A DNA stretch of 64,000 nt from Rhinopomastus cyanomelas (GCA_013400115.1 VXBP01005163.1:1-64000), one strand, 5' to 3'; positions 39,731-51,720 are shown, counted from the stretch's first letter. Made by a program: numbers and translations. Notes: a model not told the origin generated them from the letters alone.

Positions 39731-40732
39731 AGCTACTGGTGTCTCCAGGTGGAACAGAGCTCCACCACCGAGTACCTGCCTGACAGCCTAAAAGCCCACA
39801 TGGATTTCATTTAGTGGGAGTCTTCAGCTGGGAGGTACAAGAAAAACAAACCACTGCAGTGCCGGAGCGTTCCTCGGCATCGCTCCGGTTACCCTCTGGC
39901 TCCACTTCCCCCCGTGGTGCCAACAGACCTGCACCACTAGCCAAGCAAAAACCAGACTGAGGAAGATTCTGGAAGGACCAGACACATCAAATCCACCACC
40001 TCTCATGTTAACAAACCTCACTGCTTTGCTTCTGTGCACCAGCCCTACAGCTTCCAAGTATTTTACGTTCCACAAGAGCATCCAGCCCCCCAGCCCCGGC
40101 CGCCCCCCACTCCCGCACGGCGTTCCGGATGGGTTTTCCAGCGCGTTCCCCCAGCTGACTGCTTTCCTTTCCAACTCAGCGTGACAGCATCAGATTTACT
40201 GCCTCGTGGATGGGTCTTAAATAACCCTGAGAGGCGCTGACATCCCCTGCGCTGGATGGGGCCGACGGCAAAGCCCTGGCTCCTGCTGGAAGGACGAGCC
40301 GAGATCAGATGGATGTGGGGCTTTCCAGCAGGGGTGACTGAAAATAAGAGCCTGGGGGAGGGATGCTGAGGGCAAACTTCTCTGAAGGAAACGAAAAGCA
40401 TTTCGAGGCAGCATCATAAACCCTCAGACAGAGGTTCCAGTGGGAACAGACTTTGCAGGCTGTAAAGGCAGGAGTCGGTTTAGGACACAGCTCCTGGGGA
40501 TCTGGCAGCAGAAACACTGAACTGGCTCCAGCCGGCCACTAAATCACGCGGCGAAGGCGCTTCCCACAAGCCTTCTCCTCTGTTAAACAGCCGGCGACGC
40601 TGCCGCCCGCTTTGGGAGCCGCACAGATGCTTCCAACACACTCCGAGGAAAGGAGGTGGTGCGGCTGACAGAGGCTCCCCATCTTCACGGGGAGGAGACG
40701 TGGTCCCTGTGGCCACTGAATTTGCAGAATCA
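39731..40732. other. intron 1 unique sequence
   Basis: Nothing recognised. Confidence 0.35.
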
Positions 40733-41140
40733 GAGTCACAGAACATTGGGGGGTGGAAGGGACCTCGAAAGATCAGCCAGTCCAACCCTCAGCCACAGCA
40801 GGGTCCCCTAGATCCAGTCACACAGGAACATGGACAGGTGGGTTTGAAACATCTCCAGAGAAGGAGACTCCACAACCCCCTGGGCAGCCCCTTCCAGGGC
40901 TCTGTCACCCTGGATGTAGTGTTGGGAGATCTAGCTCAGGGCTGAACTCGTGGAGTAGGGTTGATGGTTGGACTTGAGGATCTCAGGGGTCTTTTCCAAC
41001 CTGAATGATGCTGTGATTCTGCTGCTGTGACTGGGAAGAAGTTCCTTCTCGTATTGATGTGGAACCTCCTCTGTTCCAGCTCACACACACTTGTCCTATC
41101 ACTAGATGACTGAGAAGAGCCTGGCTCCGTCCTGCTGACA
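40733..41140 (-). mobile_element. CR1 interrupted by an opposite CR1 tail
   Basis: A minus CR1 (GTCACAGAACATTGGGGGGT..GGGCTCTGTCACCCT) is broken at about 40911. A plus-oriented older-type tail (GTAGGGTTGATGGTTGGACT..AATGATGCTGTGATTCTG) follows, and the first element resumes at about 41030 (TGACTGGGAAGAAGTTCCTT). Confidence 0.85.
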
Positions 41141-41184
41141 CGAAAGGCCAAGAGTTTGCTGGCTCATATACAATATAAAGGTTT

Positions 41185-41520
41185 ATATAGAATCACTAGG
41201 GACTGGGAGGGACCCTGGAAGATCATCTAGTCCAATCCCCCTGCCACAGCAGGATCACTTCACACAACCCCCTGCATCAGCCTCAAAGCAAGGCTGCTCC
41301 TTGATTGATCGGACTGGACGATCTTTGGAGGCCCCTTCCAATCATAGAGTCATAGAATCATTAGGGATTGGAAGGGACCTCCAAAGATCACCCAGTCCAA
41401 CCCCCCTGCCAGAGCAGCATCACCTAGACCAAGCCACAGAGGAACACATGCAGGCAGGTTCTGCGAACCATTCAGACTGGGAAAGACCCTTGAGATCACC
41501 AAGTCCAACCCAACACCTGA
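41185..41520 (-). mobile_element. cluster of three CR1 tails
   Basis: Blocks begin at about 41190 (AATCACTAGGGACTGGGAGG), 41345 (AGAGTCATAGAATCATTAGG) and 41467 (ACCATTCAGACTGGGAAAGA, older type). Between the first two lies a short plus-strand tail (GGACGATCTTTGGAGGCCCC). Confidence 0.82.
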
Positions 41521-42136
41521 CTGAGCCCCAAGTGAGCTCGAGCGCTCTCAGGGAAAAGAACACCCCGCAGCACAGAGGTGCTAAAAAACCCTCATTCTCA
41601 CCACGAGGCCAAGTGATGGAAGAGCCCCCACGGGCTCTGGAGATGAGCGTGTCCCCGGTGAAAACACAACGGAAGCGTTTCCAGAGCCAATTATTTCAAG
41701 AAGCTGGTTCAGAGCAAACGATGAGATCAAGCGAGAATCTGTCTGCGCCTCCCCCTGGGCTTTTAGAATGGAGATGACAAGCAAGTCCCGACGTGCCGGC
41801 GGGAGCAGCAAGCGGTCCCCAGTCACACGCATCGGAAACACCGTCTGACTGGAGAAGGGTGGGAGGGGAACAGGGCACAACAAATCAATCTGCGGGGGTG
41901 AGCCTGGAAGACACGGGGCTCCAGCAGCCATCCCCACCCTGCGCCTCGCACAAGCGCCGCTTTGTTTGGAGCCGCAAGTCCTGCGGCGAGAAGAGACGGG
42001 CACGAGGATGGGGCTGTCACAAGGTAGACTGCACAAGGACTTGGTTGTTTGGGACGGTTGACCCCACGTGTCCTGCTCGGCTTCTAGGAACTGGGCCCTG
42101 GTGGCCAAGAGCGGTGGATCAGAACGGGGGTGGTTA
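41521..42136. other. intron 1 unique sequence
   Basis: Nothing recognised; CpG-containing near 41930-42000. Confidence 0.35.
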
Positions 42137-42436
42137 GTAGATCGAGAGAGGTTCTTCTTCCCCTCTACTCTGCCACAGAGATGCTGAAGGGAGGGGAGCA
42201 TCTCCCTGATGAGGAAAGGCTGAGGGAGCTGGGAAAAAAGGAGCCTGAGGGGTAACCCCATGGATGTTGATAAATATGTGAAGGGTTGGTGTCAGCCAGG
42301 CTCTGCTCAGGAGCACCCTGATCTGGAGCTCAGGGACAAGCATGAGCAGTGGCTTTGGGACAGTTGGGTTCATGGTTGGACCTGATGACCCTAAAGATCT
42401 TTTCCAGCCCAAACAATTCTATGATTCTCTGATGCA
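42137..42436 (+). mobile_element. CR1 3' fragment, chimeric tail
   Basis: GAGGTTCTTCTTCCCCTCTA, CCATGGATGTTGATAAATAT, then an older-type end TTTTCCAGCCCAAACAATTC. The body is of one subfamily and the tail of another. Confidence 0.85.
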
Positions 42437-42903
42437 CAACGCCCCAAACTAACAACAATAAGCATTTCAAAGATCACTGGTGAGCCCACAGCAGAGAGAG
42501 ATCATAGACTCCAAGGGTTCAAATAAACCCACTCACCTACCACAGACACGGGGACAAACCCTCCCACCAAACAGTGCCGGCTGTGTTCTTCTCATCAGGT
42601 GCCATCAGACCGAAGCCTCGTGGAAAGGGGAGGGAAAGGGTTATTCACACTCTAAATTCTTTGCCCTTTTTTGTGGTTTACCAGCCACATTTTTGTGCCA
42701 GACAGCTTCTCTGCTCTTCTGCTTCGGGACAGAGCCTTGCAAACAATGCCTGGGTTTCAGTGACTGCAGAGAGCTTCATCTGGAACAATAGAAGCAGAAG
42801 ATTTCAGAGGGAATTCATATGGGGCTACCAGTAAGGCCAGTCAGGAAGGCTCAGGACTTGAGCCCTCTCCTGGAGTCTTTACCAGAGGTCTCAGTCTGGA
42901 TTG
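42437..42903. other. intron 1 unique sequence
   Basis: Nothing recognised. Confidence 0.35.
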
Positions 42904-43141
42904 GTGCCATAAGGGACTACAATCCATGCCCTACAGAGCCACAAGGGACTACGAGCCGTGCCATGGGCTCGCTGCTCCCTGCTGAGCCATAAGGGACTAC
43001 AATCCTTGCCCTACAGAGCCACAAGGGACGACGAGCCGTGCCATGGGCTCGCTGCTCCCTGCTGAGCCATAAGGGACTACAATCCTTGCCCTACAGAGCC
43101 ACAAGGGACGACGAGCCGTGCCATGGGCTCGCTGCTCCCTA
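42904..43141. repeat. 80-bp tandem repeat, 3 copies
   Basis: Units start at 42904, 42984 and 43064. Each contains two related halves, GAGCCATAAGGGACTACAAT and GAGCCACAAGGGACGACGAG, so the 80-bp unit itself arose by duplication. Confidence 0.95.
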
Positions 43142-43294
43142 CAGATGCTGCATCCTACTGTCCATCATGGGTTTGGGTTGGTTTCTTTACATCTGACAGC
43201 TGAAAAGCAGCAAGTGGAGAGAGACTAGTCTCCACCTGGACCCTCAGGAGGTGACACTGGCCGTATCCAGAGCACCTCCTGGTCCCAGGCCAGG

Positions 43295-43482
43295 TGACTG
43301 CACTGAAGGGCTCTCCAACACTGGAGGAGGCTGCACAGGGAGGTGCTGGAGTCATGAGCCCAGGAGGGATTTGAACAGACACACGGACCTACAGCTGAGG
43401 ACATAGTTTAGCGGTGAGCTGGCAGCGCTGGGTCAACGGCTGGACTTGTCCATCCAACCCTGCGGCTCCACGATTCTACGAC
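43295..43482 (+). mobile_element. old CR1 3' fragment
   Basis: CAACACTGGAGGAGGCTGCA, GGACATAGTTTAGCGGTGAG and TCCACGATTCTACGAC; more diverged than the other copies. Confidence 0.7.
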
Positions 43483-44201
43483 TTACACCAGTTGCACCAG
43501 TGCCATTCCCAGGGCCATTCTATGATCTGTAGTTGGATCCTGGCTTGGGAAGGGAAAACAAGGCTGTGCTCCGTACATGTGAAGGGAGGAGAGCCAGAAA
43601 CCCTGGTCTGAGCTGACCACACTTGTTCTCCACAACTGAGGCTTCCAGCCACCCTTCTCACCACCAAAGAACCAAAACAGAAGCTGAGCAGAGGGCTCAC
43701 ACAGGCTCTGTGGGTGTGGGAGCAGGACACACATGACATCACCGGTATCTCACCAAGACTGAATCACATGGTAATGGACCGAGAGGTTCCTGCCCAAGAA
43801 CCACCCATGGTGTTAGGCTACAGGGCTTGCAGGCGACCGAGCTGAGCTCTCACCCCTGACAAACACCTGGAAGAGCAAAAATTCCCAGGAGGACATCCTG
43901 AGCTCTGTCATCGTGATGGTTTATCTCCCAGAACAGAAGAAACTGAAATCTACAGAGAAAAGTCTGGCTCCTGCTCCACTCCCCACTCTCTGCGCTGTTA
44001 CCTCCTGCACGATGAATTCGGTGAAAAGCTTTGAGGATCTTCTCAGATGCCTCCAAATGCCACCAACCCGTGATCTCCTACACGAAACCCCCAAACACTC
44101 TTAACTGAAATTAACAGCTTTCCAGCTCTTCCTCACCAGCCAAACAAAAAGTCCCTGAACAAGACAGGACAGAGTCTGTCTGAAGATTTTCCATGCGTCC
44201 A
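43483..44201. other. intron 1 unique sequence
   Basis: Nothing recognised. Confidence 0.35.
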
Positions 44202-44280
44202 GCAGATCCTGCTGAGGCAGGGGGATTGGACTGGACGATCTTCCGAGGTCCCTTCCAACCCCTAATGTTCTGTGACGCTC
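44202..44280 (+). mobile_element. CR1 terminal tail
   Basis: GATCCTGCTGAGGCAGGGGG, then TTCCGAGGTCCCTTCCAACC. Confidence 0.88.
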
Positions 44281-45014
44281 CACAGCCAGAAGACCCTTAT
44301 TTCTTCTAGAAGGCTAAATTCCAATTTCAAGTACTTTTTTGGCTTCTCCAAAATCAACAGTAGCAGGAAAAGGCAGCAAAAACGGGGTCGAACAGATGCC
44401 AGCTCCCCTCAGCCCTGACCAAGGTCTGGACAACCGTCCTCAAGGAGAAACACGAAGCCCCGGCTGGCACCGCAGAACAATCCCACCAGTCAGAACCAAA
44501 GATGAAGAGCGAAGAAGCGCCACTCTCCAAGCCCCGAGGGATGCTCAGGCTTACACAGCAAATGCCAGAGCAGAAGACTCCAAATAAATCACAGCTGAGG
44601 CAAATCCAGTGCGAACCGCACACATAATAGAAACCAGAGAGCGAAGGGCAGCGGCGCTGGGTCACCAGTGAGGAGCTCTCGCCGAGAGCGCTTCCAGGAA
44701 GGGCCAGAAAATAAACCTCCTTGTGGAACCCTTCTGAGCATCGGGGTCCTGGGCTGGATCATCTGAGGGTCACGGGAGAGCTACAGGAAAGGCCAGCAGC
44801 TATGAAAGCAAACAAGCCCCCAGCTGCTCGGCCCCTCGCGGCACTCTTGCCCTTCCCTAGGAGAGGCTGCGGCGCCAGCTGGGGCTGGGTTAGCGGTACC
44901 GACCGCGCTCGGTCAGCACAAGCACCGGCAAGCCATGGGATGGGACATCACAGCATCTCTTCGGTCAGAGGAGACCTTTAGGTCCAGCCTTTGATGCACT
45001 TGCCGGGGGCACAG
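44281..45014. other. intron 1 unique sequence
   Basis: Nothing recognised. Confidence 0.35.
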
Positions 45015-45515
45015 CATCACTGAGCATTAGGGGTTGGAAGGGACCTTGAAGGAGCATCCAGTCCAACCCCCTGCCACAGCAGGGCCACCTAGGTCCAGTC
45101 GCACAGGAGCCAGCTCATTGTTTCAGGGGGAATCAGAATCACAGACCATTAGGGACTGGAAGGGACCTCGAAAGAGCTTCCAGTCCAACCCCCTGCCACA
45201 GCAGGATCCCCCAGATCCAGTCACACTCATTGTTTCAGGGGGAATCAGAATCACAGAGCGTTAGGGATTGGAAGGGACCCTGAAAGATCATCCAGTCCAG
45301 CCCCCCATCACAGCAGGATCCCCTAGATCCAGCAGCACAGGAACACATCCAGGTGGGTTTGAAACATCTCCAGAGAAGGAGACTCCATAACCCCCTTGGG
45401 CAGCCCCTGCCAGGGCTCTGTCACCCTCACTATGAAGAGGTTCCTTCTAATATCTATCTGGAACCTCCTCTGCTCCAGCTCACACCCACTGCCCCTTGTC
45501 CCATCACTAGATGAC
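45015..45515 (-). mobile_element. CR1 3' fragment with duplicated tail units
   Basis: Three tail blocks at about 45015, 45138 and 45250. CTCATTGTTTCAGGGGGAAT precedes the second and third, about 113 bp apart, so non-CR1 sequence was duplicated together with CR1 tail. Confidence 0.88.
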
Positions 45516-46532
45516 ACTGGGAAGAGCTGCCCCTACGTCACTGCTAAACAAGGAGCCACAAGTCGCATACAGGTAGCCACCTTCCACGCGCTGGGCACTC
45601 AGCTGCTGCCAGCTCCACACACATCAGACTGGGGTTTGATGGCCCCCCTCTTCCTTTCTGCCCCACTCACACATCCCAGCTCTGCAAAACCCCAGCGAAA
45701 CCGAGCGCCTTTCCCACCGGACCATCTGCTCCTCTGTGAAGAGCCCGAGAGCCTGGGGTGTGCTCGTAGGAGGAAACGGCGAGAGGCAGCCTTGCACAAC
45801 CTCACCGACTTCAAAGCCTTCGCCAGGGGTTTCAGTCAGATCAGAAATCAGACTGTGCAGCACTGGCACAAGGAGCAGCCGGGGCTCAGACACCCCTGAC
45901 GAGCAGGTTCGGTCTGGACTCGGGCTCAGATCTTAACCGGGAGCTTCCCTTCCCCGCTCCCGCGCCGCCGGCTCCGATGCAGCAGAGCGGTGGGAGGTGA
46001 CAGTAGATGCTTTAGGACATCGGTGTGTAGGGGCTTCCAAAGAACATCGGAGCCCGCGCGGGGAAGCGCCGGAACATTAACCGTCTGACGTGTTCGCTGC
46101 AGCATTTCCAGGGTGAATTCAAAACAGATAAGACGGGGGTGAGGGAAGAGGATCAAGTCCAATCAGTGGTGGGGAGGGGGATGAAAAACCCCAACCTATC
46201 ACTGGCTGGATGTGAACACAAATACCTGCTCCCTGCCTCACGTCTGGCATCATCACCAAAGCCCCGTCCTCCACAGCGAAAAGAGAACCCTCACTCGAGC
46301 TCTCCGCGTTGCCGCGCAGATGGAGAGGCTCTGGATTAAATGACGTCCTCAGGTTTCCTCGGGTGCAACAGCTCTCCTTTGTTTTAGCTGCTGCTCCTGC
46401 TGGTGAGAAGGGCTTTGAGGTGCTCGCTGCCCGTGGAGGACGGGGTCTTAGCAAAGAGAGGCCGCGTCCTCCAGAGCCAGACTAACCCAGACGCCACAGG
46501 AGCTCAATCGATCAACTGCAGAATCAATCACG
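45516..46532. other. intron 1 unique sequence
   Basis: Nothing recognised; CpG-rich near 45940-46080. Confidence 0.35.
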
Positions 46533-46665
46533 GGCTGGGCTGCGCTGGGAGGGAGCTCAGAGCTCACCCAGTGCCAACCCCGTGCACCCAGTGCTGTGGG
46601 CAGGGACACCTCTCACCAGGTCAGGTCACCCGGAGCCTTGGGCACTGCCAGGGATGATGGGGCAA
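46533..46665 (-). mobile_element. CR1 tail, second subfamily
   Basis: GGGAGGGAGCTCAGAGCTCA and GGCAGGGACACCTCTCACCA. Confidence 0.8.
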
Positions 46666-46884
46666 ACCTCCCAGCCTCCAAATTCCTGGCCCCACAGCTC
46701 AAGGCACAAGGCTCCTCTAACAGGTCCAGGCAGCAATGTGGTGCTGACTCCAGTGTCAGCAGGAACCAGAGCTTTGCCCCTCATTTTCCTTCCCTAGGGG
46801 TTAACAGCAGAGTTTAGTTGGGGTCACTTTTTGCCCAGACAGGATGGTAGTTGAGTCCCCATCCCCATTAAAAGATGCTCAGAT

Positions 46885-46988
46885 GCAGTGTTGGGGGATC
46901 TGGTTCAGGAGTGAACTTGTAGAGCAGGGCTGACGGTTGGACCCGCTGATCCCAGGGGTCTTTTCCAACCTCAATGATTCTGTGATAA
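46885..46988 (+). mobile_element. CR1 tail, older type
   Basis: GTGTTGGGGGATCTGGTTCA, GGTCTTTTCCAACCTCAATG and ATTCTGTGATAAAT. Confidence 0.88.
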
Positions 46989-47330
46989 ATCCCTTTGTTC
47001 TTAGTCACCTGGCTGAGACAAATTTACTCAGATGGAACAGAGAGATGAAGAGCAGCGAGGATTAACTACCACATAACTAATTAATGGACAAGTGCAGATG
47101 AAATGATAAACCAGTGGAAAGATTTAAAACAATAAAACATTGAACTGTGACACAGATCCTCAGGAAACAGATCCATTTAGTCCTGTTAAGGACTCGCAGG
47201 CAGCGTTACCCTGTTTCTCTGTCTGCCATCTAAAGCTGGAATTCATTACAGTAATAATTAATTAATAACCTCCGCTGACACTTGAGATTGATGCCCTGTC
47301 AGCTACTCTTACGGGCCAGGAGGCTCTTGG
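46989..47330. promoter_or_regulatory. AT-rich unique block, candidate conserved element
   Basis: About 340 bp free of CR1, with clustered homeodomain-type cores (CATAACTAATTAATGGAC near 47072; GTAATAATTAATTAATAACC near 47252). It stands out from CR1-rich surroundings in a long developmental-gene-like intron. Regulatory function is inference only. Confidence 0.25.
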
Positions 47331-47475
47331 AAAGAAGTTGGCAGATACCTGATAGCATCTCAGCATCTGTTACCTGGGCACAGCATCTGCTCGATGCAGC
47401 CACCACCTCCCACGGCGCGTTCCAGGCGCAGAGGCAACACAGGAGGGAGGATTTCGTTTAGAAACAGACACTTCT

Positions 47476-48125
47476 CACAGAATCATAGGGATTGGAAGGG
47501 ATCTCCAAAGACCAGCCAGCCCAATCCCCCTGACACAGCAGGGTCACCCAGATCCAGTCACACAGGAACATGGCCAGGTGGGTTTTACCCATCTCCAGAG
47601 AAGGAGACTCCACAACCACCCTGGGCAGCCCCTGCCTGGGCTCTGGCACCCTCACTGGGAAGAAGATCCTTCTCATACAGATGTGGAACCTCTGTTCCAG
47701 CTCACACCTACTGCTCCTTGTGCTGTCAACAGATGACACTGAGCAGAGCCTGGCTCCATCCTCCTGACACCCTCCCTTCACATATTGATCAACATCCATG
47801 GGGTCACCACCCAGTCTCCTCTTCTCCAAGCTCAAGAGACCCAGCTCCCTCAGCAGGGAGATGCTCCACTCCCTTCACCATCCTCGTTGCTCTGCACTGG
47901 ACTCCCTCCAGCAGCTCCATGTCCTTCTGGAGCTGAGAGACCCAGAACTGGACACAACACTCCAGACACGGTCTCACTAGGACAGAGGAGGAGGAGCAGA
48001 ACCTCTCTCCATCTGCTAACCACCCCACTTCTGATCCACCTCAGGATACTGTTGGCCCTCTTGGCCACAAGAGCACACCGCTGGCTCCTGGCCACCAGGA
48101 CCTCCAGGTCCCTTTCTCCTGCGCC
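47476..48125 (-). mobile_element. CR1 3' region, longest copy (~650 bp)
   Basis: Opens CACAGAATCATAGGGATTGG. Includes ATTGATCAACATCCATGGGG, GACACAACACTCCAGACACG and ATACTGTTGGCCCTCTTGGC, and ends at CCAGGTCCCTTTCTCC. Confidence 0.92.
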
Positions 48126-49054
48126 GCTCTCCACCAGGTGAGTCCCCCCCCACCCCGGTACCTGGGGGGGGTTCTTGCCCAGGCACGAGCTCGCCAGCAG
48201 CACCAGGCGCTTTGTCTCTGCAGCGGACGATGCTTTCAGCCCAGAGACTCCCAGGGAGGAAGAACAAAGGGGCCGCGAGATTTAATCAGCCCCGATCGCT
48301 AATGAGCTCCAGGTTTGTTTTGATCCGAGCTCACCCTGCAGCGCCGGGGGACTCGCGGGATGGCTTCGGCACCAGGGATGCTTCGCATTGCTGCGCTCCG
48401 GGTTGCGTTACTCGCCTCTGGGCAAGTGGATGCATCGGCTCCCGCTTGCAGAAACCCTGTCACAGCTGGAAAAGCAGGAACCCAGCCGCCCAGGATGGAA
48501 TCTGTGCTGCTGCTGCCCCCGAGTCAGCCCTCACCGCGGCTGCAAGGGGCGCAGAAGGGCACAGGGGAGGCTTTCCTGGCTCAACCAGCAGCGCACAGGA
48601 GGGAAGCCGCCTCGGTCCTGCTCTCCAGGAAGCTTTTCGACACGTAGCAGCTCGCTCTCCCGCACGGCTCTGCTCCTGCACCTGGCTTACTCCATGCCTC
48701 ACCTTCCTACCAGCTGGCGGCTGCAAGCCTCATCCAGGAGAGGCGAGCAGGTTGGCTTTTGACAGGAGGCTTGTTGCTGCACGTCTGGTGTAGTTAACAT
48801 TCCTCCTGCTCGCTCCGTTTGCTAACACACGGCTATCGGCTTCCAAGAAACAACCCGGGAGCTCAAAGGTTTCAGCCTGAGCCAGCACCAAGGGGGAGGG
48901 AAAAAACCCCAGGAGACAGACAGAAGGCAGAGCAGAGACTCTGCTCAAGATGAGACCTGAAGCAAAACCCGAGCCCAGCGCAGCGCCAGAGAGCGGGCAC
49001 CCAGGTGGTACCGAGGCAGGAAGGTGCAGGAGCTGAGCGTTCAGGTCTGCAGTT
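48126..49054. other. intron 1 unique sequence
   Basis: No gene or transposon recognised. Confidence 0.35.
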
Positions 49055-49150
49055 AGCACAGAGCACCAGGGACTGGAAGGGACCCCGAAAGACCAGCCAG
49101 CCCAGTCGCCCTGCTGCAGCAGGAACAGGGCCAGGCGGGCGATGCGCTCC
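49055..49150 (-). mobile_element. CR1 tail
   Basis: CAGAGCACCAGGGACTGGAA and CCAGCCAGCCCAGTCGCCCT. Confidence 0.8.
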
Positions 49151-49392
49151 TGGCAGCTGCTGTTGCTCCTGGCTCACTCCCAGCAGCAGTCGCAGAGGTT
49201 TTATGGGCAACAAGAAGATGAGACCAAAAGTTAATGCAGACACCAACCTCACACAGACCAGATGTGAATTTGACTTCAAAAGTCAAGGATCCTCTTCCCA
49301 GTGAGGGTGAATGTTCGAAGGCAGAGGTGGGAAAATGAGGTGGGGAGCTGCTCCCCGAGTTCTGGTTTAATTGTAGAATCACTCCAGGATCT

Positions 49393-49905
49393 CACAGAAT
49401 CACCCAGAACATTAGGGATTGGAAGGGACCTCAAAAGATTATCCAGTCCAATCTCCCTGTCACAGCAGGACCACCTAGATCCAGTCGCACAGGAACATGG
49501 CCAGGTGGGTTTTATACCTCTCCAGAGAAGGAGACTCCACAACCCCCCTGGGCAGCCCCTTCCCAGGGCTCTGTCACCCTCACTGGGAAGAAGGTCCTTC
49601 TCAGACTGATGGGGAACATCCTCTGTTCCAGTTGACACCCATTAACTCTTGTCCTATCACTGGATGCCCCTGAGCAGAGCCTGGTTCCATCCTCCTGACA
49701 CCCTCCCTTCACATATTTATCAACATTCATGGGGTCACCCCTCTCTCTCCTTTTCTCCAAGCTCAAGAGCCCCAGCTCCCTCAGCCTTTCCTCAGCAGGG
49801 AGATGCTCCCCTCCCTCCATCACCTCTGTGGCTCTGCACTGGGCTCTCCAGCAGCTCTGTGTCCTCTGGAGCTGAAGGGCCCAGACTGGACACAAGATTC
49901 CAGAT
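49393..49905 (-). mobile_element. CR1 3' region
   Basis: CACAGAATCACCCAGAACAT, ACACCCATTAACTCTTGTCC and CACTGGGCTCTCCAGCAGCT. Confidence 0.92.
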
Positions 49906-50744
49906 GCCCTGGACCTGATGCACAGGAAGGTCACAGGCCAAAGTGCTAAAGCACTTTGGGGCTGGTCTCCTCCCCATCAGGGCAGGGATGGTGGGGAGAT
50001 CTCAGAAAGCTCAAGTGGGAACAGCCCCTGTCTGCTTAGAGCAGGCAAGGCTGCTGGAGTTTGAAGACAAAAGCCAAGGTGATACTGAGGTTCAAAGGAG
50101 AAGCAAGAGTCCCAGGTCTTCACCACCACCTCAGACAGTTTCATCTCCCACTCAATCACAACTTGCTGAACTTTCAAACCTCCTTCCTACAGCATCTCAA
50201 AGGGCTGCTGTGAATCAAGAAATTCAAGACAGTGGCTTTGTCTCACCCTTTGTGTTTTCGTTTGTGAAGCAGAGGCAATAAACATCTCCCTACTTCAAAG
50301 TCCTGAAGGGCTTTGAGATCCTCACAAGAAGAACAGTTCTGATGTGCTATGTGATCTCTGTCCCAACAGCACGGAGCTCTCACAGATTCGCAGCTCCTTT
50401 ACACATCATTCACTTTATTTTTCACGTGGCACAGCTGAAGGAGCTGAGGACTAACTCACTGAAGCCAGAAAGGCTACTGTAGTCCTCAGAGTGCTCCTTC
50501 CAGCATCTCCTTCCCCGCCTCCAGACATGTGGTAGCAGTTAGAAGCAGCTCACTGAGGCTCAGCGTCTGACAGGGAGGGGAAAGGAAAAGTAATAAATAA
50601 AAGCCATGCTCAGGACACAACCAAACAGCTAAAGGCACCCCTTGTCTCTACCCCCACACACTTGTTGACGTGATGGGAGTCTTGAGTCAAGGGCAAGGAA
50701 CACCTAACCAAGTGAGGCAGTAACTAACTGACGTGGTCACACCA
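49906..50744. other. intron 1 unique sequence
   Basis: Nothing recognised. AATAAA at about 50276 and AATAAATAAAAG at about 50592 on plus are isolated. Confidence 0.35.
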
Positions 50745-51180
50745 GGGGTTGGAAGGGACCTCGAAAGGTCATCTAGGCCAGTGTCCCTGCAGAGCAGGAT
50801 CACAGAATCACTGAGGCTGGAGAAGCCCTCCGAGCTCATCCAGCACCTAACATCACCCCATCGGCCAGACCAGAGCACTTATGGCCACAGCCAGGGTGGC
50901 TTTAGACACCTCTAGCCATGGGGACTCCCCCACTGCCCTGGGCCAGGCCAGGCTCTGATCACCTTTCCCTGAGGAAGGGCTTCCTAACATCCAACCTAAC
51001 CCTCCCCTGATGCAGCTTCAGGCCCTGGTTGCCTGGGAGAAGAGCCTGACCCACACCTGACTACAGCCTCCCTTCAGGGAGCTGGACAGAGGGAGAAGGT
51101 CATCCCTGAGCTCCTTCAGCCTCTCCTCACCAGCGTTTCCCTCTAGCCCCTTCCCCAGCCCCACTGCTCCTCTGGACCAG
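50745..51180 (-). mobile_element. two CR1 tails of different subfamilies
   Basis: ACCAGGGGTTGGAAGGGACC starts a truncated tail. From 50802 the third-subfamily element follows (ATCACTGAGGCTGGAGAAGC, ACATCCAACCTAACCCTCCC). Confidence 0.88.
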
Positions 51181-51664
51181 GGCAGGGGGCCACCACGTGC
51201 CAAGTGCCAGTTCCAACTACCGACCCAACTGTCAGGAGCATCCAGCTACAGCTGGGATCAGACTCCTGCACCCATCCCTCGAGAGCAGTGCGAGGATGGG
51301 ACCCGACACCACATCGGTGCCCGACTTGCCGCCTCTCACTCCGCGCCTCGCTCGTCTGCTAGCCCAGCTCCCAGCAGCGCTGGCAGGTTGCCCGCAGAGC
51401 ACTTACTCGGCCAATTCAATTAGCCTTATCGTGCAGTCCCAGGCCATCTCCCCAGCGGGGCGGCCACGCTGCTGACGGGACAAGGAGAGCGGCAACAGCC
51501 AGACAAGGCTGCTCTGCCCCGACTCCCAGAACTGGTCCTGGGAACCGAGCTGTCACCTCGGCTCCAGTGTGGCCAGCACCAGACCTGCTCCTATTAAGTT
51601 CAACAAAACCAAATAGATTAGAGCTTTCCCAGTTTTTAATCAGTTACTTAACCAGAGCACTGGC
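51181..51664. other. intron 1 unique sequence
   Basis: Nothing recognised. Confidence 0.35.
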
Positions 51665-51720
51665 AGCATCATGGTTGGCTCCATGATCTGAGGGGTCTTT
51701 CCCAACTGAAACAATTCCCC
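51665..51720 (+). mobile_element. CR1 tail scrap, older type
   Basis: CATCATGGTTGGCTCCATGA, then GGTCTTTCCCAACTGAAACA. Confidence 0.65.
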
